Source of the DNA: Reddybacter sp041277045
GTDB lineage: Bacteria; Pseudomonadota; Gammaproteobacteria; Pseudomonadales; Porticoccaceae
Direction of reading: 5' to 3'
DNA: 64,000 nt
Assembly: GCA_041277045.1 (NCBI GenBank)
Contig: JBGFSY010000002.1
Span: forward strand, 248,001-312,000
Every line of letters begins with the position of its first letter. The stretch's first letter is position 1. The notes under the pieces were generated by a model. The model ran no database searches. It was not told where the DNA came from and worked only from the letters and a program-made list of their open reading frames with translations. The position numbers and the translations under genes were made by a program. Shown piece after piece: positions 1 through 8,740 of the stretch.

Positions 1-1
1 T

Positions 2-52
2 GCAGAAGGGCTGGGCTTCAGCTACCGAAGCCTCGCTCGAGAAAGGTCGTAA
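2..52 (+). CDS. 3' end of an unidentified gene cut by the left edge (clpA expected by synteny)
   Basis: Only the last codons lie in the window. Frame 2 reads AEGLGFSYRSLARERS and stops at 50-52; frame 3 is also open and stops at 60-62, so the frame is not certain. The hydrophobic-alternating tail loosely resembles the end of a ClpA-type ATPase, and clpS-clpA commonly lies convergent to infA in related genomes. That is inference from gene order only. The bidirectional terminator just downstream fits a convergent pair. Confidence 0.3.
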   Translation, partial: AEGLGFSYRSLARERS

Positions 53-72
53 AGGGTGGTAATAAAACCGCA

Positions 73-113
73 GTCATAAAAAAACCGGGCAATTGGCCCG
101 GTTTTTTTATGAC
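73..113. terminator. Bidirectional rho-independent terminator
   Basis: Two perfect 18-base arms (73-90 and 96-113) separated by a 5-base loop. Each arm has a G+C core of ccgggc/gcccgg and a run of seven A or T residues, so it can stop transcription from either side. It lies between the gene ending at the left edge and infA on the minus strand. Confidence 0.9.
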
Positions 114-122
114 TTGGAATAG

Positions 123-341
123 CTAGCGTGCCCGGTAGGTGATCCGGCCTTTACTCAAGTCGTAGGGCGTCAATTCAACCTTGACCTGATCGCCGGTCAA
201 GATACGAATATAGTTCTTACGCATCTTGCCAGAGATATGAGCAGTCACAACATGCCCGTTCTCCAACTTTACGCGGAACGTGGTGTTGGGCAAGGTATCA
301 ATGACCTCGCCGTCCATTTCGATATGTTCTTCTTTCGCCAT
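123..341 (-). CDS. infA: Translation initiation factor IF-1
   Basis: A 72-residue protein beginning MAKEEHIEMDGEV and ending in ITYRAR, the standard length and ends of bacterial IF-1. It is a single OB-fold S1-like domain (V-I-D-T-L-P-N-T-T-F-R-V, then the ISGKMRKNYIRIL strand region). IF-1 binds the 30S A site together with IF-2 and IF-3 during initiation. The frame stays open upstream to 386, but the canonical MAKE start at 341 fits the family. It is the last gene before the terminator at 73-113 and is transcribed in the same direction as ftnA, bpt, aat and trxB. Confidence 0.97.
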   Translation of the reverse strand: MAKEEHIEMDGEVIDTLPNTTFRVKLENGHVVTAHISGKMRKNYIRILTGDQVKVELTPYDLSKGRITYRAR

Positions 342-492
342 ACTACTGCCTGACTCCAGCTTTGCGTGTAAACAAGGGGCCGGCATTGTGCACTATTAAT
401 GGACACTTGGCAAAGCCAAGCCCCTCTGTGGCTATTGCCCCGGAATATTTTGCCTTGGCGCTCACGCCAAGCGCGGTCGCAGTGAGAGCGCC

Positions 493-996
493 CTATTGCC
501 GACCAATACTGCTAAGTCGGCTCACTTCGCGATCTATGGTGAATAAGCCGTGGCCTTCCTCGGTGATCATCTCGATGCGATCAAGCAGGGATTTCAGCTT
601 ATGCTCCTCCTCATGTTGCTCGGCAACGTACCACTGGAGGAAATTAAAGGTTGAATAGTCTTTTTCAGCGAGAGCGACATCGACCAAGGCACTGATATTG
701 TGGGAGGCCTTGCTCTCGTGATCGAAGGTGGTCTGGAAAAGTTTTTGAACGGTTTGCCAGGAGGTGGGCGGTGCTCCTATCTGCCCCAATTGTGGCAGGG
801 CCCCGGTCTCCAGCATATAGTCAAACAATTTTTCCATGTGCTGCTTTTCCTCATTGGCTTGCAGGCGGAAAAATTTGGCACAACCATCGTAGCCCCGGCT
901 GGCGCACCAGGCACTCATTTGCATATATAGAACGACGGAAGAGCATTCATAATTTATCTGTGCGTTGAGCTTGTTGGTCAGATCATTGCTGAGCAT
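493..996 (-). CDS. ftnA: Non-heme ferritin (FtnA type)
   Basis: A 167-residue ferritin that closely follows the E. coli FtnA pattern: LYMQMSAWCASRGYDG near residue 25, the EEKQHMEKLFDYM helix with ferroxidase ligands, and the nearly invariant FNFLQWYVAEQHEEE at about residues 117-131. It forms 24-subunit cages that oxidise Fe(II) and store iron as ferric mineral in the cytoplasm. A good Shine-Dalgarno (agggaga) precedes the ATG. Its position between infA and bpt is not the usual gene order, so it may be a lineage-specific insertion. It is not heme-containing Bfr: the family signature is FtnA. Confidence 0.93.
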   Translation of the reverse strand: MLSNDLTNKLNAQINYECSSVVLYMQMSAWCASRGYDGCAKFFRLQANEEKQHMEKLFDYMLETGALPQLGQIGAPPTSWQTVQKLFQTTFDHESKASHNISALVDVALAEKDYSTFNFLQWYVAEQHEEEHKLKSLLDRIEMITEEGHGLFTIDREVSRLSSIGRQ

Positions 997-1194
997 GCGT
1001 GTTCTCCCTAATAACTTTGTTCGGCTGTTTCAGCATGGTCGATATCGGGGCATTTTTTGCTTGAATAGCGCGGGGGGAGGCTCGGGTTTTTACTGTGTGT
1101 TGGTGGGCGCTGGTTCTGCGCTGCTGCGAGGTTCTGAGTTGGCGAGGCTTTTGAAGGGTGAGGGTCTTACAGGACAATAAAAGTGGGCTCGACT

Positions 1195-1914
1195 TTAGAT
1201 TCTCAGCCAACGATTTTCGATATACAGTTCACTGGGGCGAAAATTTGATTTATAGCTCATCTTGGCGCTGTCTCGAATCCAGTAGCCGAGATAGAGGTAG
1301 TCAAGTTCCTCTTGGCGGGTCAGTTGCAATTGTTGAAGGATGGCGAAAGTCCCGAGACTGCGGGTGGACAGCTCGGGGTCGTAATAGGTGTAAATGGCGG
1401 AAAAACCATCGTTGAGTCTATCGCTGACGGCGCAGGCAACCAGGGTGTTATCGAGTCTAAATTCGATAAAGTGGGTGCAGTCCCAGGGCTTGCCAATAAA
1501 ATCCCGATACTGGGCGGTGGTGGCGGGGTACATGTCGCCGTCACTGTGGCGGGTGTCGATATATTTTTGATAGAGCGAGTAATGCTCATCGAGGCTTATA
1601 TTGGCTTGCAGATTGACGCTGATATCGCTATTGCGTTTCAGGCAGCGTTTCTGGCTGCGGGTGGGCTTGAAACCATTGGCGGGGACGCGCACCGGAATAC
1701 AGGATTTGCAGGACGCACAGCGCGGCGCGTAAATATATTGCCCGCTGCGTCTAAAGCCCATTGTTGATAGATGGCTGTAACTTTCTGTATCCAATGGGTA
1801 TTTTGGGTCGACAAAAGCTGTGGTTGCCTGCTTGCCTGACAGGTAGCTACAGGGGTGAGCCTCGGTCAAATAGAGCTGGATTTTGTGTAAGTCCGGCGTG
1901 ATATCTCTGCTCAT
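1195..1914 (-). CDS. bpt: Aspartate/glutamate leucyltransferase (Bpt, N-end rule)
   Basis: A 239-residue protein of the ATE/Bpt family. The N-terminal Cys-containing block (HPCSYLSGKQATTAF) and the YAPRCASCKSCIPVRVP segment are the conserved N-terminal ATE region; the C-terminal half carries the YLGYWIRDSAKMSYKSNFRP signature. Bpt enzymes transfer leucine from leucyl-tRNA to proteins starting with Asp or Glu, marking them for ClpS/ClpAP degradation. It lies directly downstream of aat, the other N-end-rule transferase, with a 63-bp gap on the same strand, so the two are probably co-transcribed. Confidence 0.95.
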   Translation of the reverse strand: MSRDITPDLHKIQLYLTEAHPCSYLSGKQATTAFVDPKYPLDTESYSHLSTMGFRRSGQYIYAPRCASCKSCIPVRVPANGFKPTRSQKRCLKRNSDISVNLQANISLDEHYSLYQKYIDTRHSDGDMYPATTAQYRDFIGKPWDCTHFIEFRLDNTLVACAVSDRLNDGFSAIYTYYDPELSTRSLGTFAILQQLQLTRQEELDYLYLGYWIRDSAKMSYKSNFRPSELYIENRWLRI

Positions 1915-1977
1915 CTTGCGCCCTGTAAATGGTGGTCTAAATACGGAGAGAGGTATTTGATCCTGTCTAACTTTTAT

Positions 1978-2700
1978 TTAGATACTGACCTTAGTTGAAA
2001 TCAGCTGAGTAGGCCAGTCTATTGTGATGTCGCTTGCCGCGTTAAGGGTAGCGATGAAATCTTCGCGGGTCATGGTTTGTGCGCCGAGAGAGTTGAGGTG
2101 TTCGTTTTCAATCTGGCAATCAATTAGCACAAAGCCCGCTTCTTCCAGCCCCCTGGCGAGATGGCTAAAGGCAATTTTGGAGGCATTGCTGGCACGGCTG
2201 AACATCGACTCGCCACAAAACACATTGCCAATTGCCAGGCCGTAAAGCCCGCCGCACAGCTGATCGTCAAGCCAGTATTCAACCGAGTGAGCGTGGCCGG
2301 CTTCGAAGAGGCGAATATAGGCGGCGATGATCTCGGCGCTAATCCAGGTGTGGTTTTCGTCGGGTCTGTCCAAATGCTCGGGGCGGGGTTCAGCGCACGC
2401 GTTGATGACCGCTGCGAAGGCCTGGTCGGTGGTGACGCGATAGCCACCCCGGCGCAGGGTTTTAGCGAGGCTCTTGGAGATATGAATTTGCGCGGGGACG
2501 ATAACGGCGCGGGGGTTGGGGCTCCACCAGAGGATGGGCTGGCCCTGCTCGTACCAGGGGAAGATGCCCTGGCGATAGGCGCTAAGCAGGGTGTCGACGG
2601 ACAGGTTGCCACCGGCAGCGAGCAATCCATCGGGATAGTCCAGCGCCGTGGCAGGCGCGGGAAAGACCGGGTGCTGGGGGTCGAGCAGGGGAAGGTCCAC
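1978..2700 (-). CDS. aat: Leucyl/phenylalanyl-tRNA-protein transferase
   Basis: A 240-residue protein with family signatures YRQGIFPWYEQGQPILWWSP (about residues 42-61), CGGLYGLAIGNVFCGESMFS and the downstream FVLIDCQIENEHLNSLGA. Aat adds Leu or Phe to N-terminal Arg or Lys of substrate proteins, which routes them to ClpS and ClpAP. The start is GTG at 2700; no strong ribosome-binding site is seen, but the sequence from this point (DLPLLDPQHPVFPAP) matches where the family normally starts. It sits between trxB and bpt on the same strand. Confidence 0.95.
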   Translation of the reverse strand: MDLPLLDPQHPVFPAPATALDYPDGLLAAGGNLSVDTLLSAYRQGIFPWYEQGQPILWWSPNPRAVIVPAQIHISKSLAKTLRRGGYRVTTDQAFAAVINACAEPRPEHLDRPDENHTWISAEIIAAYIRLFEAGHAHSVEYWLDDQLCGGLYGLAIGNVFCGESMFSRASNASKIAFSHLARGLEEAGFVLIDCQIENEHLNSLGAQTMTREDFIATLNAASDITIDWPTQLISTKVSI

Positions 2701-2754
2701 GATTAAGTCAGCGTCTTCTTTTGCAATCTCAAGCTAAGCCTACCCCTGTTTGTT

Positions 2755-3702
2755 TTAAAGCTCGTCGAGATATTTCTCGGCATCCAGTGCGGCCATGCAG
2801 CCCGAGCCCGCAGAGGTAATCGCCTGACGATAGGTGTGGTCGGCAACATCACCGGCGGCGAAAACACCGGGCACGCTCGTCGCTGTGGCATTGCCGTTGA
2901 GGCCGCCCTGAATCGTAATGTAGTTATTGTGCATTTCTACCTGCTCGTTAAAAATACCGGTATTGGGCACGTGGCCAATGGCGATAAAAACACCGGGTAG
3001 CTCAATGTCACGGGTGCTGTCGTCGATGGTACTTTTGACCCGCATCCCCGTGACACCAGCCTCGTCACCCAGCACTTCCTCGAGGGTGTGATTCCACATG
3101 ATAGTGATATTGCCGTTTTCGGCGCGCTCGAGGATTTTGTCTTGCAGGATTTTTTCCGAGCGCAGTTGATCGCGACGATGCACCAGCACCACTTCACTGC
3201 AAATATTGGCCAGATACAGGGCTTCTTCAACCGCCGTATTACCGCCGCCAATCACCGCAACCTTTTTGTCGCGGTAGAAGAAGCCATCGCAGGTGGCGCA
3301 GGCGCTAACGCCCTTGCCCATAAAGGCCTCTTCCGACGGCAGGCCCAAATACTGGGCCGAGGCACCGGTGGTAATGATCAGTGCGTCGCAAGTATAGGTC
3401 GAACTTCCCTGTAAACGAAAAGGCCGTTGCCCTAAATCAAGTTCTTCGATATGATCAAAAATTACTTCTGTTTCAAAGCGTTCAGCGTGTTTTTGCATTC
3501 TTGACATTAACTCTGGGCCCTGCAGACCCTCGACATCGCCGGGCCAGTTGTCGACATCGGTGGTGGTGGTTAACTGGCCGCCGTGCTGAATGCCGGTGAT
3601 AACCACCGGGTTGAGGTTGGCCCTGGCTGCATAGACCGCAGCCGTCCAGCCCGCAGGGCCGGAACCGAGAATAATCAAACGATGGTGTTGTGCGTCCGCC
3701 AT
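2755..3702 (-). CDS. trxB: Thioredoxin-disulfide reductase
   Basis: A 315-residue flavoprotein. The FAD-binding motif GSGPAGWTAAVYAARA lies near the N-terminus, the redox-active CATC at about residue 140, the NADP motif GGGNTAVEEA shortly after, and the second FAD motif GVFAAGDVAD near the C-terminus. It transfers electrons from NADPH to thioredoxin in the cytoplasm. The frame is open a further 24 codons upstream, but MADAQHHRLIILGSGPAG is the normal start. It is divergent from ftsK across about 200 bp, as in Pseudomonas. Confidence 0.97.
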   Translation of the reverse strand: MADAQHHRLIILGSGPAGWTAAVYAARANLNPVVITGIQHGGQLTTTTDVDNWPGDVEGLQGPELMSRMQKHAERFETEVIFDHIEELDLGQRPFRLQGSSTYTCDALIITTGASAQYLGLPSEEAFMGKGVSACATCDGFFYRDKKVAVIGGGNTAVEEALYLANICSEVVLVHRRDQLRSEKILQDKILERAENGNITIMWNHTLEEVLGDEAGVTGMRVKSTIDDSTRDIELPGVFIAIGHVPNTGIFNEQVEMHNNYITIQGGLNGNATATSVPGVFAAGDVADHTYRQAITSAGSGCMAALDAEKYLDEL

Positions 3703-3900
3703 AGTGCCTCGCAAATAAAGAGATGGGTGGGAAAGGGCGCTATGATAATGAATCTTACCTGTGAGGCCAAACAAGTACGCAAAATGGCTGCTTTACACGT
3801 AAGATAGGCGCCATGAATAATGGCTCGAAGTGCTGTTTTACGCGTGCATTTGGGGCTGTTCATCAGCGGACTAATCGATCAACCGGCGACGAGAGAAATA

Positions 3901-6270
3901 TTGAGTAAAGCGGCCTCTAAAAGAAAAACCACGACCCGCGCGACAGCGGATGAGCAAGAGAAAATGTCTCTGCGTAAACGTCTGCTGCGACAGGAGGGTG
4001 CGCTGATCGGCTGGATTGTACTCTGCGCCTATTTGATGCTCGCCTTTAGCTCCTATTCAAAAGACGACGCCAGCTTTTCCTACACTGGCAGTGCCGAGGG
4101 TATTACCACCAATGCTGCTGGCCCCGCCGGTGCCTGGCTGGCCGATGTCTTCTTTTCTATCAGTGGCTATGTGGCCTATCTCTTCCCTCTGCTGCTTGCG
4201 GCCCGAGCCTGGAATGTTTTTCAGCAGCGCAAAATAGAAGATACGGGCTTTGACGGCGTCACTTTTATATTGCGTCTCATTGGTTTGGTGTTGGTGATGA
4301 TCTCCGCCACGGCGCTGATGGAGATCCACCACGGTGGTCAATCGGCGCTACCCCACGGTGTGGGCGGCATACTGGGTGGTAGTGTTGGTGAGGCCGCAGC
4401 ATCAGCTTTTAGTTACCTTGGTAGTACTCTGTTATTACTGGCAATTTTCCTCTTTGGTGTGACCGTTTTTACCGACCTGTCATGGCTGGCTTTGGTCGAT
4501 AGTTGTGGGCGCTTAAGTCTGCTGCTCTACGGCAAGCTGCGACCGATACTCGTTGAGTTTTACGATCAGCGCCGTGATAAGCGCAATTCGGAGGCCGCAT
4601 CAAAGTCTCGCGAAGAGGTATTCCTGCAGAAAAAACAAAAATTAGAGAAACGCAAAGAGCCGGTTATTTCTAAGCCCCTTATCGCCCCCGCACCGAGCAA
4701 GCGGGTCGAAGCCGAAAAGCAGGCGCCATTGTTTGAAGATGTGCCAAACGGTTCTCTGCCCCTCCTAAATCTACTCGACAAGGCACCCGAAAATAATAAC
4801 CTCGGTTTCTCTCGAGAATCCCTCGAAGCCATGTCCCGTTTACTTGAGCTGAAATTACAGGATTTCGGCATCAGCGCCGAGGTGGTCGAGGTCCTGCCCG
4901 GGCCAGTGATCACTCGCTTTGAAGTACAGCCCGCCGCCGGTGTGAAGGCGAGTCGCATTACCGGTCTGTCGAAAGATCTGGCCCGCTCCCTCGCGGTGAT
5001 TAGCGTGCGTGTGGTCGAGGTCATCCCCGGCAAGTCGGTGATTGGCATCGAGATACCCAACGAGCACCGCGAAATGGTGATGCTCGGTGATGTGCTGGCC
5101 TCGCGCGTTTACGATGAGGCGAAGTCACCGTTGTCGATGGCTCTGGGTCACGACATTTCGGGTGAGCCGGTGATTGCCGATCTGGCGAAAATGCCTCACT
5201 TGCTGGTGGCCGGTACCACCGGCTCGGGTAAGTCAGTGGGCATTAACGTGATGCTGGTCAGCTTGCTATTTAAAGCCTCACCGGAAGAGGTGCGGCTGAT
5301 TCTGGTCGACCCGAAAATGCTCGAGCTGTCGGTTTACGATGGCATTCCCCACCTGTTGACCCCGGTGATTACCGATATGAATGATGCCGCCAGCGGTCTG
5401 CGTTGGTGTGTTGGTGAAATGGAGCGGCGCTATAAATTAATGGCCGCGCTGGGGGTGAGAAACCTGGCGGGCTATAACCGTAAAATTGAAGAGGCCGAGA
5501 AGGCTGGCGAGCCGATTAGCGACCCGCTGTGGCAACCCGACGCGGACGTGGCGCTGTTTACTCAACCGGCAACCGAAGCCCCCGCGCTTGAGAAGCTGCC
5601 CTATATTGTCGTGGTGATCGACGAGTTTGCCGACATGATGATGATCGTCGGCAAGAAGGTCGAGCAGCTGATCGCCCGTATCGCCCAGAAGGCGAGGGCG
5701 GCGGGTATTCATTTAATTCTAGCCACCCAGCGCCCCTCGGTCGATGTCATCACTGGCCTGATTAAAGCCAACGTGCCGACCCGTATTGCCTTTCAGGTTT
5801 CGTCCAAAATCGATTCGCGCACCATTCTCGACCAGGGCGGCGCCGAGCAACTCCTCGGCCACGGTGACATGCTTTATTTACCCTCGGGCACCAGCGTGCC
5901 GACTCGGGTGCACGGTGCCTTTGTTGATGACCATGAAGTCCACCGTGTGGTCGCCGACTGGAAGGCTCGCGGTGAGCCAGAATATATTGACCAAATTACC
6001 GATGAGGCCACCACTAGCTCCATCCCCGTGCCGGGCTATGGCAATGATGAGGGCAGTAGTGGCGACCCCGAAGCCGACCCCCTTTACGATGAGGCCGTCG
6101 ACTATGTGCTGACCAGTCGCCGTGCGTCGATCTCCTCGGTGCAGCGCAAGTTGCGGGTGGGTTACAACCGTGCGGCGCGTTTGATTGAGGCGATGGAAGC
6201 GGCAGGTGTAGTCAGTGGCATGAATACCAATGGCAGCCGCGAAGTGCTGGTGCCAGAGCGTGGGGGTTGA
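3901..6270 (+). CDS. ftsK: DNA translocase FtsK, short-linker type
   Basis: About 789 residues. Four membrane segments occupy the first 180 residues (the first is ALIGWIVLCAYLMLAFSSY). They are followed by a short charged linker, then the RecA-like motor with Walker A VAGTTGSGKSV and Walker B VVVIDEFADMM. A C-terminal gamma winged-helix domain ends in VGYNRAARLIEAMEAAGVVS and would read KOPS sites. The protein pumps chromosome ends through the septum and activates XerCD. A TTG at 3901, with gagag upstream, gives an N-terminus similar to Pseudomonas FtsK; an ATG at 3820 would add 27 residues, so the start is uncertain. lolA follows 4 bp downstream. Confidence 0.95.
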   Translation: MSKAASKRKTTTRATADEQEKMSLRKRLLRQEGALIGWIVLCAYLMLAFSSYSKDDASFSYTGSAEGITTNAAGPAGAWLADVFFSISGYVAYLFPLLLAARAWNVFQQRKIEDTGFDGVTFILRLIGLVLVMISATALMEIHHGGQSALPHGVGGILGGSVGEAAASAFSYLGSTLLLLAIFLFGVTVFTDLSWLALVDSCGRLSLLLYGKLRPILVEFYDQRRDKRNSEAASKSREEVFLQKKQKLEKRKEPVISKPLIAPAPSKRVEAEKQAPLFEDVPNGSLPLLNLLDKAPENNNLGFSRESLEAMSRLLELKLQDFGISAEVVEVLPGPVITRFEVQPAAGVKASRITGLSKDLARSLAVISVRVVEVIPGKSVIGIEIPNEHREMVMLGDVLASRVYDEAKSPLSMALGHDISGEPVIADLAKMPHLLVAGTTGSGKSVGINVMLVSLLFKASPEEVRLILVDPKMLELSVYDGIPHLLTPVITDMNDAASGLRWCVGEMERRYKLMAALGVRNLAGYNRKIEEAEKAGEPISDPLWQPDADVALFTQPATEAPALEKLPYIVVVIDEFADMMMIVGKKVEQLIARIAQKARAAGIHLILATQRPSVDVITGLIKANVPTRIAFQVSSKIDSRTILDQGGAEQLLGHGDMLYLPSGTSVPTRVHGAFVDDHEVHRVVADWKARGEPEYIDQITDEATTSSIPVPGYGNDEGSSGDPEADPLYDEAVDYVLTSRRASISSVQRKLRVGYNRAARLIEAMEAAGVVSGMNTNGSREVLVPERGG

Positions 6271-6274
6271 TTTG

Positions 6275-6931
6275 ATGGCGAAATATTTAGTACCTCGATT
6301 TGTTTGTTCACTCTGTGTTGTCCTGGCTTGCCTGTTGTCGCCAGCAGTACGTGCAGATGACGCCACAGCTGTGGAATTAAAAGCCCTGTTGCAGCCACTC
6401 GTTACTTTACGAGCAGATTTCAGCCAGCGCATTTTCTCCGCCGATGGCTATGAAATACAAAACTCTCAGGGCGAAATGCACGTTGCCCGGCCCGGAAAAC
6501 TGCGCTGGATTATCGCCCCGCCCATGGAGCAGTGGCTGATTAGTGACGGTAGTACACTGTGGCTTTACGACCCCGATTTAGAACAAGTGATTATTCGACC
6601 CTTCCAGCAAAGTGTCGCCGACACGCCGGCGATGTTATTTGGTGGCGGCGCGGACCAATTGGAAGAAAACTATAGCGTCAGCGTGAGTAGCTTAGAGGCG
6701 GGGACTTCTTACTTGCTCAAGCCACTGGCCTCGACCGGCCTGTACGAGCAAATTACTCTGGTATTTGAGGGTGAAACGCCGACGCAAATTATTATTGTCG
6801 ACTCTCTGGCGCAGCGCACCGAAATCATTCTTAGTAATGCTCAGCGCAATGCAGTCTTAAGCGCCGAGCAAATAGACACGCTGTTCAGTTTTATTCCGCC
6901 CCCCGGCATCGATATCCTGCAAGATGACTGA
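6275..6931 (+). CDS. lolA: Outer-membrane lipoprotein carrier protein LolA
   Basis: A 218-residue periplasmic protein with a signal peptide (hydrophobic stretch CSLCVVLACLLSPAVRA, likely cleavage after A) and the LolA core: TLRADFSQRIFSADGYEIQ, then GKLRWIIAPPMEQWLISDG. It shuttles lipoproteins from LolCDE to LolB at the outer membrane. The ATG at 6275 is 4 bp after the ftsK stop; an upstream in-frame start inside ftsK is unlikely because it would precede the signal peptide. It overlaps the start of rarA by 8 bp, the conserved ftsK-lolA-rarA arrangement. Confidence 0.95.
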   Translation: MAKYLVPRFVCSLCVVLACLLSPAVRADDATAVELKALLQPLVTLRADFSQRIFSADGYEIQNSQGEMHVARPGKLRWIIAPPMEQWLISDGSTLWLYDPDLEQVIIRPFQQSVADTPAMLFGGGADQLEENYSVSVSSLEAGTSYLLKPLASTGLYEQITLVFEGETPTQIIIVDSLAQRTEIILSNAQRNAVLSAEQIDTLFSFIPPPGIDILQDD

Positions 6932-8311
6932 GTCCCTTTTTTCGTCGTCGTCGTCATCATCGGCGGATGAATCCTATCAACCGCTGGCGGCACGCATGCG
7001 CCCACGCCAGCTTGACGACTTTTTTGGCCAGCAACATTTACTGGCACCCGGTAAACCCCTGCGCGATACCATCGCCGGCGGCAAGCTGCACTCAATGATT
7101 TTCTGGGGGCCACCGGGGGTGGGTAAAACCACGCTGGCGCGCTTAATTGCCGAAACTACTGATGCTAGTTTTCAGTCACTATCAGCGGTCTTGTCCGGGG
7201 TGAAAGATATTCGTGCGGCCATTCAGCAGGCCGAAATGGAGAGGGCGCAATACGGGCGCAATAGCATTTTATTTGTCGACGAGGTGCATCGCTTTAATAA
7301 ATCCCAGCAGGATGCCTTTTTACCCTTTGTTGAAAATGGCACCATTGTTTTGGTCGGCGCCACCACCGAAAACCCCTCCTTTGAATTAAATAACGCGCTC
7401 CTGTCTCGCTGCCGGGTTTATGTCTTACAGGCCTTGGATAACGAGCAAATTGCCGGTGTTATCCAGCGCGCGCTGCTCGATACCGAGCGCGGCTTCGCCG
7501 GCAAGTTAAGTATTAGCGATGAGGCTTTAACGCTGCTGGTCAGCGCTGCCGATGGCGATGCCCGCAAGTCACTTAACTTGCTCGAAATCGCCAGTGACTT
7601 TGTTGCATTGGCCGATGAGGGGGAGGCAACGATCATCGAACGCGCCCAGGTCGAGCAGGTCATTACCACCGACACGCGGCGCTTTGACAAGGGCGGTGAA
7701 TATTTCTACGACCAAATTTCCGCCCTGCATAAAGCGGTGCGTGGTTCGTCCCCGATGGCGCACTGTACTGGTATGCCCGGATGATCGACGGCGGTTGTGA
7801 TCCCCTCTATATTGCCCGGCGCGTGGTGCGCATGGCCAGTGAAGATATCGGCAATGCCGACCCCCGCGCTTTGCGCATTGCTCTCGACGCCTGGGAGGTG
7901 CAGGAACGCCTCGGCAGCCCCGAGGGTGAGCTCGCCATCGCTCAGGCCATCGCCTACATGGCGGCAGCGGCGAAGAGCAACGCCCTATACAGCGCCTTTA
8001 ATGCGGTGGTGAAAGATGTGCGCTCCATGCCCAGTCACGAAGTGCCCCTGCACTTACGCAATGCCCCGACCCAACTGATGAAAGAGCAGGATTACGGAGC
8101 CGAGTACCGCTATGCCCACGATGAGCCGGAAGGTTTTGCCGCGGGTGAAAACTATTTTCCCGAAGCCTTAAAGGACAAGCAGTATTATCAGCCCGTTGAG
8201 CGTGGGCTGGAGCTAAAGATCGCTGAAAAACTGCGTCATCTGCGCGACTTAAATAAGACGAGTTCTATCCAACGCTACACCGATAAGGATGAACCAACAT
8301 GCAATGGTTAG
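6924..8311 (+). pseudogene. rarA: Replication-associated recombination protein RarA, interrupted by a -1 frameshift
   Basis: The first frame (6924-7784) encodes the AAA+ half: Walker A GPPGVGKTTLAR, Walker B ILFVDEVHRFNK and sensor 1 GATTENPSFE. It leaves frame after VRGSSP and stops at 7784. The second frame (from 7754, through an internal ATG at 7781, to 8311) supplies the missing C-terminal half: DGALYWYARMIDGG, then SEDIGNADPRALRIA. Adding one C to the CCCC run at 7750-7753 restores a protein of about 462 residues, the normal RarA length. RarA loads at stalled forks. Both halves are otherwise undamaged, so either the mutation is recent or this is a homopolymer error in the sequence. Confidence 0.9.
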
Positions 8312-8670
8312 CCGTCGCCCTCGGTGGCGCACTGGGTGCAATGGGGCGCTATGGCGTGGGCGCAATACTCTTCCCCGTCGAGGGCAACCGTTTCCCGCTG
8401 TCGACCTTAGTGGTTAACGTGCTTGGCTCGCTGTTGATGGGCGTGGTGTATGTCATCATCGTTGAGAAATCCCTGCTTGGCGGGCAGTGGCGCGAGCTGC
8501 TGATGATCGGTTTTCTCGGTGCCTTTACCACCTACTCGACTTTCTCCCTCGACGCCCTGGCTTTGTGGCAAAATGGCCACTTTGCGCTGGCGTTGTTTTA
8601 TATCGTGACCACCTTGTTTTTGTGCCTCGGCGGCACGCTCACTGGTCTTGCGCTAACACGTCTTATTTAA
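8299..8670 (+). CDS. crcB: Fluoride-specific ion channel CrcB/Fluc
   Basis: A 123-residue membrane protein with four hydrophobic segments and the Fluc signatures GGALGAMGRYGVGA, STLVVNVLGSLLMG and GFLGAFTTYSTFSLDAL. Fluc channels work as antiparallel dimers and let fluoride leave the cytoplasm. The start overlaps the end of the rarA frame by 13 bp, so translation may be coupled. No fluoride riboswitch is possible directly upstream because the gene is embedded in the operon. Confidence 0.95.
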   Translation: MQWLAVALGGALGAMGRYGVGAILFPVEGNRFPLSTLVVNVLGSLLMGVVYVIIVEKSLLGGQWRELLMIGFLGAFTTYSTFSLDALALWQNGHFALALFYIVTTLFLCLGGTLTGLALTRLI

Positions 8671-8740
8671 GCTGTTCGATGTCACTGTCGATTCAAACTG
8701 TTGATTTAAATTATCGATTCAAACCCAGGAAAACCCCGTC

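Noticed and set aside
2161..2706. Long open frame antisense to aat
   Set aside because: It is a mirror frame of a clearly conserved gene on the other strand; similar long antisense frames over feoB, metH and the AddA-like gene were rejected for the same reason.
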